Source of the DNA: Paroedura picta
Lineage: Eukaryota > Chordata > Lepidosauria > Squamata > Gekkonidae
NCBI RefSeq assembly: GCF_049243985.1
Contig: NC_135371.1
Span: forward strand, 23,250,501-23,314,500
Length of the DNA stretch: 64,000 bases
Direction: 5' to 3'
The notes below the pieces were generated by a model. The model was not told the origin of the DNA and ran no database searches. It saw only the letters and a program-made list of their open reading frames with translations. The position numbers and the translations under genes were made by a program. Positions 20,320 through 32,109 of this stretch are shown here, one piece after another; within the stretch, counting starts at the first letter, position 1; the number at the start of each line of letters is the position of its first letter.

Positions 20320-20812
20320 AGTTTCCCCTAAATATTACCCTTCCATGAAAGAAAGGTTTCCACATGGTTTCCACATGGGCAGTCACTTGCATCAGTTAAC
20401 TCTGTTAATGCATGTGCCATCTCTGAGAATACCTTTTCTGTACAAATATGAAGAGGCATCAGGAAAGGCATGGTAGAAGATTGCCCGCAGCACCAGAAAC
20501 AGGTTGTGTCAAAGAAAATCTATACAAAAGCTGCAAATGGCATTTTTTTCTGAGTACTGTTCTGGTTTGATTGCAATTCTGCCCACATCCTGAGCCTTTA
20601 AACAGAAGTTTGGACATGTTTAGAGCCCCCCCGCCCCCGTAATTGGTTGATAGGTTTTCTGGCTCTGACAAGAGCTGGCACAGAGTCTATAGGTTTTCCC
20701 CCTCCGAACCACTCCCAATAGATAGCGTAGTTATCAAACAGGAAGTTGCACGATTTAAGGCCAAATTTGTGTTTCTATTCCAAACTAGGTGGGTATACAC
20801 AGCTGCATCATA
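20320..20812. other. Unassigned, no gene seen
   Basis: There is no coding signal or clear repeat. Confidence 0.35.
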
Positions 20813-21010
20813 GAATCATAGAACCATAGTGTTGGAAGGGACCTCGAGGGCCATCCTCTTCAACCCCCTGAACAATGCATGAACTTACAACTACCTGCCT
20901 AGCCACAGTGACCTCAATTTCATGCCCAAATGATTCCCCCCCCCAAACAAAAATCTCCGGAATTCAGCCTGGCCTGGAGGAAATTTACCTACCATCCCAC
21001 AGCAGCAATT
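20813..21010 (+). repeat. CR1-type LINE 3' fragment
   Basis: CATAGAATCATAGAACCATA, GTTGGAAGGGACCTCGAGGG and CAACCCCCTGAACAATGCA are the familiar phrases of the reptile/bird CR1-type 3' region; related pieces are at 42866-43055 and 49098-49188. Confidence 0.7.
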
Positions 21011-21267
21011 ACCAATTCCCTGGCTATGCAAGGAAGGGCCACAAAATAATTTATGTCTTTTATTGATATCATCATCCGCCCTGAGTTTTTTTTTTTTAGA
21101 AAGGGCAGAATAAAAATCAAAACATAAATAAATAAGAAATGGCTATAAATAGATCACATGTACTGTAATGTCAACAGTCAGGGTTGGAACATTTACATCA
21201 GCTTGTGTCCCAAACAAAAAACAGGGTTAAGGATTTAGGCTTTGAAAAACCAGTTTGGGTGGGTGGG

Positions 21268-21484
21268 TGGGTTGCCAGCTTCAGGCATGGAAATACCTGG
21301 AGATTTGGGGGGCTGAGCCTGAGGGTGGGATTTGGGGAGCGGTGTGGCTTTTATAGGGCATAATGCTGTACAGTTCACTTTCCAAAGCAGCCAATTTTTT
21401 CCTGCTGAACTGATCTTTGTTCCCTGAATATGAGTCACAATAGTGGGAGAACACCAGTCTCACCCTGGAGGCTGGCAATCCTAT
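21268..21484 (+). repeat. GTTGCC inverted-repeat element, near full length
   Basis: It opens GGGTTGCCAGCTTCAGG and closes CCTGGAGGCTGGCAATCC, so the two ends are inverted. It has all internal landmarks: GGAGATTTGGGG, ATAATGCTGTACAG, CAAAGCAGCCAATTTT and GAACTGATCTTTG. It is non-coding. Confidence 0.75.
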
Positions 21485-21942
21485 TAATCGATGTATTATA
21501 TTATTAATCATTCCCCTTTCTTATGGAAGATTTAGTAGTAATAAAAAGTTGTCACCTCTACAAGTTGTCACTTGGGAGGTTCAGTTTTTCATGCCGTGAT
21601 ACGTTTATTGTCTTTAAAGAAAATGGGATTCATACTCGTTAGCGATTAAATTTATTCCCATTGTTTCTCTCCCATTGTTTTCGATGGGAACCAGATTTCT
21701 GGCTGTAACTCTCCCTGCCCCCCTCCCCCTCCATTCGACTGGGATGAAACACTGAGAGACTTGATCCTTCACCCGAGAGATTCTCCCTGCCAAATTCAAA
21801 CACAAAAAGGAAAAGTATCCTCGTTTTACAAGCTATAAAAAAATCTCATTTGCCGCATAGGCACTGGGCAGCGGGGGCAGGGGGCAGGGGGCAGCAGAGT
21901 GATAAATGCTTTTAAGAAGCCAAAAGGCACACACACATAATA

Positions 21943-23121
21943 TCCATAAACCGCTAGAAGTGGTATAAATAATTGGTTAAGACTTATGTGGGAGGAGAAA
22001 GGGACGGGGCCAGTCCAGGATAGTGGAAAGTGCTGATTGGCCCCTCATCCGGACTGACAAGAATTCCAGCCAGTCGGGTGAGGGGCCAGTCGGAAAGTGT
22101 GAAGCACCTTCCAATTGGGCCCTCACCAGGACAGACCAGAGTTCCATTCAGTTGGGGGGCACAGAGCACCTCCCGACCCGCCCACCCATGGGCAATCTGG
22201 AGACATCGCTGCTAGTCTGCTCCTGGGAGAGGAGGTCAGTAGGGCTGCCAAGGGGGATGAGAACAGAGGCTTGGGCAGGTTGTGCCAGCCCTTTTCACCC
22301 TAAGGCTGTTCTAACTGTCATGTCCAACTGTAAATTGCCTCAGAACACTGACAGAGCTGGCAGGAGGCTGCAGAGTGTTCCCCCTCCCCCCCTTCAGGCC
22401 TGCTGGGAAGGAACCTTTAACAGCCCCTGACTGAGGGGAGGGAAGCATTTCTGAAAGCAACGCAGGGGAGCCTCAGGGCATGAGGGTAGGCATTCCTTTT
22501 GAGGGGGAAGGGAATTTCTCCTTCTGCCAAATGGCTGACAGGGAGGCCACAGAAAAGCCCCTTCTCACTTAAAATACTGCTCTGGCCGGGGGTTAGACAC
22601 AGCCAAGCCATGTGTATTTCTTCTTTGCAATACTCTGTGCAGATTTGAGGCCACTGCACAGTGTTATTCTGCAGACGAAACTGGATGCTGTTGCGGAGGT
22701 TCTTTTGTCTCCTGTTTCATCTGCACAACAACCCTGTGCAGTAGGCCTCAAATCTTTCAATTCAACAACAACCTGCGTGAGAGGCCTTAAATGTTTCTTC
22801 TCTGCCACAACCCTGTCCAAAGTAGCCCTTTCTGCCTGGGGAGCTGATCTTTATACTATGAAGATAAGCTGTAATTCCAGGAGCTCTCCAGACCGCACCT
22901 GGAGGTTGGCTACCCCTGAGTTGTAAATATTCCTGGAGTTTTGGAGGTGGGACTTCAAAATCGTACAATGCCTCAGAGTTCAGCCTTTGAGGAGGCCGCG
23001 GGTGTGCTTCTGGGCCCGGGGGGAAGGCTGCGCTGCTGCCGAGGGGAGGGGGGAGAAGACTTCCCCCAGCCCCAAAAGCACACCTAGCGCCTGTTGTATT
23101 TACAATGGGCTTGGTCTCTAG
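21943..23121 (+). mobile_element. Non-autonomous Helitron, + strand
   Basis: The 3' end is a hairpin (CGCCTGTTG...CAATGGGC) followed by TTGGTCT and CTAG at 23118-23121, then host T. The likely 5' end is TC at 21943, preceded by A. From 21990 the sequence follows the 5' part of the Helitron at 60718-63073: GTGGGAGGAG, GGGGCCAGTCC and TGATTGGCCCCTC. A piece of the GTTGCC element lies inside at 22835-22915. There is no Rep/helicase, so it depends on an autonomous relative. The 5' boundary is the less certain one. Confidence 0.68.
22835..22915 (+). repeat. GTTGCC element fragment inside Helitron
   Basis: GGGGAGCTGATCTTTATACT through CACCTGGAGGTTGGCTACCC matches the right third of the family. Confidence 0.6.
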
Positions 23122-24009
23122 TATCAATAATAAATTCAATGCCACTGGCCCCCATGTTTGTTTATTCATTATTTCAGCATTCCCCCTCCCTTTATTTCCA
23201 CAGGTGCTTCAAAATAGCATGTAAAGGATTACAAAATGATTATTTAAGCAAACAACAATAACAACTATATAGTACAATTCCGGCTTGTGGGTTTCTCATG
23301 GATCTGCTGAACTGTGGGGTTTCTTATTTCCTCGGTTTGGTGGACGGTATGCCCCCACATCCCAGCAGAATGGCCCGCAAAATCAGCCATGCACTATGCA
23401 TCCTGTGTGTGGCCACCCTATGGTGATGGTCTGCCCCCTTCCATATCTCCACCCTGGGCTTATAACTTCCCCAGTTTTGCTGGCTATCTGGATAGTGGAG
23501 CAGGTGGCGGGTTCCTCTCAGCACAGTAGTGTGAGTCCAGTTGCCTGGATGCAATATCTCTGGCTCAAAGCTCTTACCTGACTTGTGTGAGCCATCAATA
23601 CCACTGATGGAAACAGACAAATTTGGAAAGGCAGCCCAGTCGCAGCAAACCATTTGTTTGGCAACATCTGTTGGATTCTGCTCACCAGGAACCATGCCTG
23701 TTCTATTGAATCACTCTTGACTCCTTTCCCTGCTCTTGTCCTCCAGTAACTTCTCAAAAGAGTGCCAGGTTCACAGATATATATGAAGATTTCTAAATAT
23801 TGGTGACTAATTTTATTTTTCCTGCCCATATTCATTATAACAACCATATCTAGGAACAAGACATTTTTGGTTAGAGTTTTGATTAGTCAATATCTGCATG
23901 TACGGCCCTAAAGCCAGGATCAAATAGATCAAGATGGCTTTGTGGAACACTGCTGTTATAGAAATGACAATATATGATAATATAAACCTGTATTATAAAA
24001 TTGGTGCTT
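23122..24009. other. Unassigned, no gene seen
   Basis: Frames of 71-123 codons occur on both strands at 23285-23859, but none has a recognisable domain or bounding splice signals that I trust. Confidence 0.35.
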
Positions 24010-24012
24010 ATA

Positions 24013-24217
24013 AGTAAGGATGTCACCTGGAGATCCTCTGGAATTACTGCTCATCTCCAGGTGGCAAAGCTCAGCTCCCCATGGAGAAAATGGCTGCTTT
24101 GGAGGGTAGACACCATAGCATTATATTCCACTGAGGTCCCTCCCCACCCCAAATCCGGCCCACTCCTGACTACTCCCAAAGTCTCTAGATATTTCCCAAC
24201 TCAGAGCTGGCAACCCT
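24013..24217 (-). repeat. GTTGCC inverted-repeat element, full length
   Basis: In inverted orientation: it begins AGGATGTCACCTGGAGATCC and ends CAACTCAGAGCTGGCAACCC, with GAAAATGGCTGCTTTGGAGG between. Confidence 0.78.
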
Positions 24218-24696
24218 ACTTATAAGCCAGTACTGTCTGTATTTGAATGGGTATGATTTTTGAGAGTCTTAGGAAGAGTTCTTCCTTAGTAGTGTTAGTT
24301 TTATATGGATATGGTTTGGATTGTACCTGAGCCCTTTTACAGGCAAGATAAAAACATCTGAACTATGGCCCAGCTTAGGTAGAGAAAAAGCTTCTGGGCT
24401 ATGAAAGCAGACCAACATGCCTCTCCTGAAGGAAAACCATTAGAACAGTTAGGTACTTCTTTTTTGCAATATAGTTAACTGTTAATGGTGGAATGGAATA
24501 GCTAATTCATCACTAAACATTATAAAGCTGAATTTGCAGGCAGCCAACTCATTCCCTACTTGATTGGCTCTCCCTTGGGGTATGCCACCAATAGGGAGAG
24601 AGCATTCTTCCAATGATGGCCAATCAGTTCAGTGTATGAGCACTGAGTTTTTTTCTCTCAGAAGCTTATATCCTGAAAGCCTCTTCGGTCACTAAT

Positions 24697-24948
24697 AGGG
24701 CTGCCAGTTGTGGGTTGGGGAATACCTGGAGGTTTTGGGGGTTGATGGAATTCAGGGCAGGGAAGGAACTCAGTGGACTATAATATTATGGAGTCCACCC
24801 TCCCAAGCAGCCATTTTCTCCAGAGGAACTGATCTCTCTCACCTGGAGATGAACTAAATAATACTAATACTAATACTAATACTAATACTAATACTAATAC
24901 TAATACTAATACTAATACTAATACTAATACTAATACTAATACTAATAT
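24697..24948 (+). repeat. GTTGCC element running into (ACTAAT)n
   Basis: The left two thirds of the element (GGGCTGCCAGTTGTGGG to CACCTGGAGATGA) are followed directly by about 15 ACTAAT units (24859-24947). The microsatellite replaces the expected right end. Confidence 0.75.
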
Positions 24949-25935
24949 ATTCTTTGTATCTTTTGTCCACAAAATGAGGGGTCAAAAGATGCAGACTTCT
25001 AGGGTCAATTCACACACATGGTATACCTATTTATTTGCTTAGACCCCAAAGCTCTGCAGTTGATGATTGACAGCAGAATGTATGAACTGACATTGTGCGA
25101 GAGGTGACAAAGAGTGTAGTCTGGTGCTTAATTTTCCAGTCTTGATTATGACTATGCTGGAACAAGTAGCAGTATCCAGAACATTTAATCTCTGATCGCT
25201 CAGTTAGTGTGATGTTATGACTTTCAAGTGATAAACATACGTGTGTGAACAGTCCTGCCCATTCTTTTAGAAGAATTTGGCACCTTTTGTGTAGCAGGAA
25301 TCCCTAATTGAAACTATGAAACAGAGAGTGTGCTAGCACCTTTGCTGGCCATATAAATACCCGAGACCACTCTTACAGTTTAAGCATTTCCAGATGTTAT
25401 AGCAGGTAATGGCTGTGAAACCCATGTTAAGTAAGTGCCGAATTTTGACCTGCAAGATAAATGGACTCCAGCATGACACAAATGATACCTCTTTCGAAAA
25501 TTATCCTATATTAACCCAGGCTCGGTGATGGCAACAACCTAGGGGCAGGAGACTTAATTAGTTTCCTGTCTGGATGGTGAAATACATTGCAGTTACTGTC
25601 TGTGATTTATGCCTGGAATCACGGGGCATAGTCTTGTTTATTTTAAAATGTGGTATAGTAACTTCTTTTTCCAGCCAAATGCTAAGGGAAAGCAGAAAAC
25701 TGCTCCTAAGATACATGCAATTGTTAACTAGCCCTCTGCCTTTATAAAGCTGCAGCTTATCAGGAGACACAAGATTCAGGCTAGAAGCCTTGACTCCTGG
25801 CAGTAAGACACAAGCTTCGTATTTGATGTGCTGCTAGGATAGTTGATGATGTGAACTGCAAACCTTTCAAGCCAGCAGGCAAGTAGGTGGTCAGGTGAAA
25901 AAAATCAAGGTAGGTGGTCAGATGGGGGGGATATA
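24949..25935. other. Unassigned, no gene seen
   Basis: No recognisable exon or repeat. Confidence 0.35.
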
Positions 25936-25936
25936 T

Positions 25937-25937
25937 T

Positions 25938-25983
<46 letters not shown>
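25937..25983. repeat. (ATC)n microsatellite
   Basis: About 15 perfect trinucleotide units. The poly-Met frame on the - strand is its translation. Confidence 0.95.
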
Positions 25984-25984
<1 letters not shown>

Positions 25985-26224
25985 AATTCGATTTCTAGCC
26001 CTCCACTCCCAAAAGGCTTGTGGTAGGTAACAGCATATATAAAAATCCCAATAAAAACTATCATCTACCCCTACCTGACTGACCCTCATAAGGATTCAGA
26101 TTTCTTCAAAATAGGTTGAGCCCTAGTGATACTTGACACTTCTATAAACAAAGGCAATGCTTAGGTTTCCATAAAATAACAAGGGCTAAAATCTTACCAA
26201 ATATTAAAATCAATGTAGGGGTGT

Positions 26225-26388
26225 GTAGGACGCTGAGCAAAGATCGGGTTGGTATTTTAATTGGGGACCACCAAGGAAGACCTTGCAGAGAAAGGCAACG
26301 GCAACCCCCCTATGCTTAGTCACTCACCTGGAAAACCCCATGGGGTTGCCATAAGTCTTCTGCAACTTGATGGTGCTTTAGACTCATA
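26225..26388 (+). repeat. 5S-rRNA-derived SINE
   Basis: AAGATCGGGTTGGTATTTTA then GGGGACCACC mirrors 5S rRNA GGTTAGTACTTGGATGGGAGACC. The body follows with GAAGACCTTGCAGAGAAAGG and CCCCATGGGGTTGCCATAAG, ending near a TTGATGGTGCTTTA 3' end. Confidence 0.65.
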
Positions 26389-26404
26389 TGTGTATGAGAT
26401 CAGT

Positions 26405-26788
26405 GACAGAGGTCAGTTCCAAATTTAGGGACCTCTCAGAGTTACGGCTCATCTCCAGGCTACAGAGATTACTTCCCATGAAGTAAATGAATGCTTTGAA
26501 AGGTGGACTGTATGAAATTATATACTATGAGGTCCCTGTCCTTCCCAGGCTCCACCCCAAATATTCAGGAGTTTCACAAGCTGGACCTAGCAACCCTACC
26601 TCCTGTCCCCTACTGGTGGCCAGGGGGGACCTGGCAACCTTAGTTCCCATGAAAGAACTGGCAGCTTTGAAGGGTAGACTGTATAGCATCAGATTCCTGT
26701 TCAGTTCACTACAAAACTCCTCCATCCACAGACATCATTCCCAAATCTGCAGGGATTTCTCAAGCTGGAGCTGACAGTTCTAGAATAG
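26405..26788 (-). repeat. Two GTTGCC elements in tandem, - strand
   Basis: The first copy spans 26405-26600, closing CAAGCTGGACCTAGCAACCC. A second, shorter copy spans 26600-26788, closing CTCAAGCTGGAGCTGACAG. Both have the same orientation. Confidence 0.65.
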
Positions 26789-28310
26789 AGGGGGAAAGCC
26801 AGGTCCACATGAGTTAGGGAAACCCAACCTGTGTCCAGAAGGGCAGCAGTGGTTTGCAGGTGATTTCTTGCAAGTCCTTGTTTCTCTTCACTCTAAACAA
26901 AGTCATCTAGGGAATCAGCTTGCTTCTCTATTCCTTAGATGATTATTTGATTCATCTTCTCTGCCCTCCTTTTTTGGACTCCCAGGTATCCTACTATGAT
27001 GGGAGACCTCCTACCCTAGACTCCCAGCCCTCAAATGCTGCTTGACAGGGAGGAGGGGCGAAATGGGGTTGAGTGATTTGGTGCTGAGTCAACACATGAT
27101 GTCACTTCCAGCAAAAAAGTAGAAGTTCTGTCATTGCATTGGTGCGACACTCTAGGATTCACCCAAAACTCTATGGTTAAACTGAATCACTTGTTCCAAA
27201 TCCCTGCAATTTCCTGCCGGATGCCAATGATGAGTTGGCAATCCTCCCTTCTTTTCTACGCCTCAGAGCAGCTGTGCCAATAACTCGGCCATCAAGAAAG
27301 TAGCATTTATATTATTATTGAGACTGGGACTAGAAACATAGAAGACTTTCTAGAACACTTATAATAACAAAGTTATTTCCCATAATGAGATGTGGCACAC
27401 TCGTGTTTAGTGGCTCTGACTGCTAAGGTTTGGCCAGCTTGATGTTCAAGATCTCCATGGGAAGGCCCAGAGTCAAACGGGAGAAACAGACAGCCCATCA
27501 GTCCCATTATGGGTTTATGTCACATTAGTAGCCAACAGCCTGCTCCCTTGCCACTTTTCTAGTAGTTAATGTTCTACTTTAAGTGCCCATAAAAACTTTG
27601 AGGGGAACTAGCCAGACCACCCCAGAGAGGTATAAATAGGAATTCTATCCTTTCAGCCGAAAGAATGATTCAGCATTGAAAATGTTTAATTCAAACCAAC
27701 TTCCATTGCCGTGAACAAAAACTTTCTTTCTGACTGCTTTCCCCCCCACAAGTCCTGCCTCTGGAGCTCTCAAATGATTTGTACAATATTGATTGGTCCA
27801 GGTCTCAGAAGTAATCCTTATCCTCAGCTGGTAAGGTTTTCTCAAGCTAGAAAGGAGGGGGGGGGATTTGATTTCATTTTGAAGATTGTTTGGAGCTGCA
27901 AGTCAAAATTCATGCTCCTGTTCTTTTCTTCTGGGACGTCTACCTTAGAAGATGGGCTTTCCCCCCGATTACTTGATTATGCCACTGGATACTTTTCAGA
28001 ATCTGTAAAACAAGCTACCACAGAGGAAAGAACTGTTAGCGAAAATGTTTCCTGTTATATTTTGAATTCCAAACGATTCCACTGTATAAAGTAAATTTTT
28101 GTCTATTTTATTAATTTACCTATAAATAGGAGCTACTATGCTATTTACATATTGTGTTGTGCTTGATGCTACTAGTAAGCAGGATTTTCTAAAACCAAAA
28201 CTTTGAGTCACCTCTAAATGTCTAGAATGCTACAATTATCAAATAAATGTTTTAATGGCTGTTACTAAGTACTCATTTGGAATAGGGACAGGAAGGAAGG
28301 CCAGCTTCCA
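26789..28310. other. Unassigned, no gene seen
   Basis: The 127-codon frame at 27711-28094 has no recognisable motif. TATAAATAGG at 27631 is TATA-like but has no gene behind it that I can support. Confidence 0.35.
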
Positions 28311-28314
28311 AGTG

Positions 28315-28415
28315 GGAACGGGGATCCCCCAGAATTACAGCCCATCTCCAGGCATCTCTCAGCTCCACCCCCAAAGTCTCCAGGTATTTCCCAATCCTGA
28401 GCTGACAATCCTAAG
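28315..28415 (-). repeat. GTTGCC element, internally deleted
   Basis: Only the two ends remain: GGGGATCCCCCAGAATTAC and TCTCCAGGTATTTCCCAATC through GAGCTGACAATCC. Confidence 0.6.
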
Positions 28416-30122
28416 GACAGCTATTATCTTTCGGTGTGGTTTTTAAAACAAAAATTACAATGAAAATATCCGAGGGTAGGTCAGTGCTTGGCTAAAAATT
28501 CTGCTTTGTCAGTTTCCAGTAGGTTGAGCTCCCCTCCCCACTTTATGTATTCCAACATTTATATCATCCCTCTTTTCCCTGTCCTCATTCTCCAAAGTCT
28601 TCTGTTTCCATTTGGAAAGTATTAATGGTTTTGTTTGTGTATCATAAGCTAAACCGGTTGGTTGGTCAGCAGGAAAGGAGAGGCGAAATAAAATAGTAAT
28701 GAATAAATGAACACATGTAAAAGGGGATTAGGAGAAAGTTCCCAGAGGGTACAGTAAAATGGCACTTTCCAGGTAAAATGAATGTGTCCTCCTAGGTGTA
28801 CATGGAGCTTTTATTCCAACCCCAGGTCGATTCAGTCCCTGCCCTCTACACAGAATGTGATTTCTGTTTGGATTTTGGGCGATTTAAATTTTCCTTCTGC
28901 AGCAAGAAGGACTGATCCAGAGTGACCCTACTTTTATTGTGCAATATCTTAGAGTGCTTTTAATGCTCAATATATTTTTAAATCGCATTGTTTTGAATCT
29001 GGGCTCTCCTCCATGGTAGGAAACCCATGATTGGCCACAGGTGGTCATGTGACAAACTTGCCTTAAAGGAGAAGCCCCTAATTTCTCTCAACTTCTGTCG
29101 GCCTTGGATTTTTTTTTCTGCCTTCTTCGATCCTCTTCCCCCCTCTTCAAGAAAAGAAAGGATTTTTTCCTTCCTCCTCTGTCTTCTTGGAACCTTCCCC
29201 CCTTTCAAGAAAACAAAGAAAGAGTCTCCATTTGCCTCCCCCCCTTCTGAACTACCCTAACCACATGCAGAACACTTTCCTGTTTCAATGGGGGAGGGGG
29301 AAGAGGAAGATCCGAGTTCAAATCAATCTGAATTCAACAGGATTGACAATGGAACAAACAAAGTAAGTGCAGACTCTGCCCAGGTCCAGTAACTACGATG
29401 CTCCAAAACTGAGGCATGCCAGAAAATGTCAGTTCAAAACCTACTTAGCAACAGAAATCTTCACTAAAGCGGATGACTGGAAACCAAGAACAAATTTCAG
29501 CACCCTGAGAGCCCTTGGGAGTACCACTCTGGGGCCTGTCCTTCCATTTCTACATCCCCCATGGCATTCCCAGGGGCTGCCCTTCCACTCTGGGACCTGT
29601 CATTCCAGGCCCTGAGTAGTCTATTGTAATTCCATGTTTTCTTTGCAACTCTTTTCCTACTGTAATGTATTTCAATGAAAATCAATTGTCATTCGTGCCT
29701 CCCATTATTTGTGATAGATCAATCAGTCATTAGTCACCATGTGCAGACAGGGGAAAAAGGGGCGGGGATGGCATTCTCATGGTTCCAGGAAATTGGAACC
29801 AACTGCGGAATTTGCCTTTGGAGGAGTACAGACAGCAAGGTGCAACACCGAATTGTCTCCCCAGAGACCAATGCGAGGGAGCTCCGGAGAATACAGACAA
29901 CTGCAGAATTGGCCCCAGTAAACTAAGCAGAATAAGACCGCGAATCTCCAAAGGGAAGCACGGGTTCTTTGGATCTCTCACTGGCAGTAGAACTAACGTT
30001 TAAATGAAGCCTTTGCTGAGTCAAGTCACTAGTCCATCTCAATACCGATTGGAGATAGCTCTCCAGGATTTCAAGTAAGTGTCTCTTTTAGGCCAAAGGT
30101 TGACATCCTTTAATTACAGAGG
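28416..30122. other. Unassigned, possibly old DNA transposons
   Basis: The section 28820-29350 (AGGTCGATTCAGTCCCTGCC, later pyrimidine-rich CTTCTTCGATCC and CCTTCCCCCCTTTC runs) looks like dispersed non-coding repeat, but I could not pair termini. No exon is seen. Confidence 0.3.
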
Positions 30123-30124
30123 CC

Positions 30125-30333
30125 GAGATTGCCAATTCTGTCCAGGCTGGAAAATTCCTGGAGAACTGGGGGTGGAGCCTGGGGTGGACCAGGACCTCAG
30201 AGGGCACAATGGCCATGGAGTCCAACCTTAGAAGTTTCCATTTTCTACTGGATAACTGATTTTTGTAGACTGGAGATGAGCTGGAATTCCAGGGGATCCC
30301 CAGATCCCACCTGGAGGCTGGCATCCCTAACTG
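30125..30333 (+). repeat. GTTGCC inverted-repeat element, full length
   Basis: It opens GAGATTGCCAATTCTGTCC and closes CACCTGGAGGCTGGCATCCC, with internal GATGAGCTGGAATTCCAGGG. Confidence 0.75.
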
Positions 30334-30395
30334 CTAGAGATTAAGATTCAGGGAGGGTTTTTTTTACCCAGAATTTGTGATACACCATAGGTCTC

Positions 30396-30826
30396 TCTGA
30401 GGTTGCCAACCCCCAGATGGAAGCTGGAGATCACCAGGTGACACTTGTAGAAAATGGCCATTTTGGAAGGGGGACTTTTTGGTATTACACCTCACTGAAG
30501 CCGTTCCCCCAAACCCCACTCTCCTCAAACTCCACCCCCAGCATGTTCAGGTATTTCCCAGCTCAGAGCTGGCAACCTCTGAAGCTGCCATTTTCTCCAG
30601 GGGAACTGACCTCTGTGGTCTGGAGATCAGTGACTGCTGCCAGCCTCCAAGGTCACCAGCCGCACAGCTTGGAGATCTGCCACTATTACAAGTGATCTCC
30701 GGACTGCAGAAATCAGTTCCAGGGAAGAAAAACAGCTGCTCCAAGGCCCCTCCCTAAATAAAGCCCTCCCCAGACTCCTCCCCCAACTCCCCAGGGACTT
30801 CCCAACCCAGAGCTGACAACCCCAAT
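30396..30826. repeat. Cluster of three GTTGCC elements, mixed strands
   Basis: 30396-30578 is a - strand copy (GTTGCCAACCCCCAG to GAGCTGGCAACC). 30575-30660 is a + strand right-hand part (CTGCCATTTTCTCCAGGGG). 30655-30826 is a - strand copy ending CAACCCAGAGCTGACAACC. The ends are fused without spacer, so later copies probably inserted into or beside earlier ones. Confidence 0.65.
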
Positions 30827-32030
30827 TAAGCCAGACACTTATGCACACCAAGGAAGGTGTTCTACTATTGCACTAAACCCCCTTCCAAGCAGTCCTGAGG
30901 AGCCCTTGCTGGAGAGAAATGCTCTTGAATCTGCAACCGGTAGGGTTTTTCAGGCCCCCAGTTGTTTAATATTAATATGAAATATTTACACATAAAGCAG
31001 TCTATCAATCTTTTAAAAAGGTTGGTTGGTTCTCTCGCAGCTCTATTGCCTGCCATTAATAAAAGTGAAGAGTTGCAAGCACATATCCTGATGTTTAAAA
31101 AGTTGTTACACAAGGTACAACATGCTTCATACCCGTAAGTGATGGATCATCTGAAAAAACAGCTCTGAAAATCCACTCCCTGCCTCACCCTGTAATCTCT
31201 GGCTGGGGGGAAAAGAAAGGCCTTAAAACTCTTCAGGGTTTGCATTCCACCCTCCAACTCCCAAGTCCACCCCATATGACAGATGTGCTATTTGCAGAGA
31301 CTGTTTGTCCAAACCAGGTGGTTCGAAGTAAAAATGCCAGCAGATCTGCCTTTTGTAACAGTGTGAGCAGCTTGTTAAAATTAGTCACCCCGAGCTGCAG
31401 TACATCTGCGCTGTCAGATTTCCAAAGCATTATCAGTCCTGCACATGAAAGTAAACCTCCATATGCCATTTCCCAGATGGGAAAAGCTTAGGAGAGGTAA
31501 GCCCTGCTTTCTGCGTCGAGCAGAAAATGTGTTGAATTCTTTCCATCATCCCAGTGCTCTCCCGTATTCCTTGTCTTCTTTTGGTGAAATGTAAATCCCT
31601 GTTAACCTTTACGTTTCATGCTGTGCTGTGAGTATTTTTTTACTGTTGTTGTTGTTGTCAAAAATCAGCAACCAACATCTTCAGCAGCTCAGTGCAAGCG
31701 TGAGCCCTGAGCTGATAAATCTTGAACCACATTGAAATGAGAACCTCTTTCTGTGTTATGGTCTCCATGTGCTTGTATGTTTTCACAAATGTTGTTCAAA
31801 GATGCGAGCAGACAATACTCCACCACCACCACACACACATTGGTCTTCCTACATATGGTGGAGGTCGCATCTCATGAAAGGGTCACATCTCTCCAAGACA
31901 AAGCTTTGGTTTATCAAGGTTAGCATTGTCTCCTCTGACTGTGAATAGATTCAACTAGGAAGCTGAGTTGGACTGAAGGAGCAGAACAAAGTTTCGGTCC
32001 AGTGAAATACCGTATCTGAAGAAATGTACC
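30827..32030. other. Unassigned; candidate conserved non-coding DNA
   Basis: The section about 31270-31490 is compositionally balanced, free of recognised repeats and punctuated by motifs such as GTTAAAATTAGTCACC and CAAAGCATTATCAG. It could be an ancient constrained element, but nothing in the sequence alone proves this. A (TTG)n run of about 5 units lies near 31645-31660. Confidence 0.3.
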
Positions 32031-32100
32031 TGCACATGAAAGCGTGTACCTTGAATAAAACTTAGTTGGCCTTAAAGCTGCCACTGGATTCAGACTTTGT
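32030..32100 (+). repeat. Dispersed repeat tail of unknown class
   Basis: TGCACATGAAAGCGTGTACC, GAATAAAACTTAGTTGGCC and TGCCACTGGATTCAGACTTT match, in the opposite sense, the repeat at 59025-59102. The family is widespread in reptiles, but I cannot name its class with confidence. Confidence 0.5.
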
Positions 32101-32109
32101 TCTGACTGA

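Noticed and set aside
25781-26089. Frame with 15 consecutive Met
   Set aside because: Translation of the ATC microsatellite.
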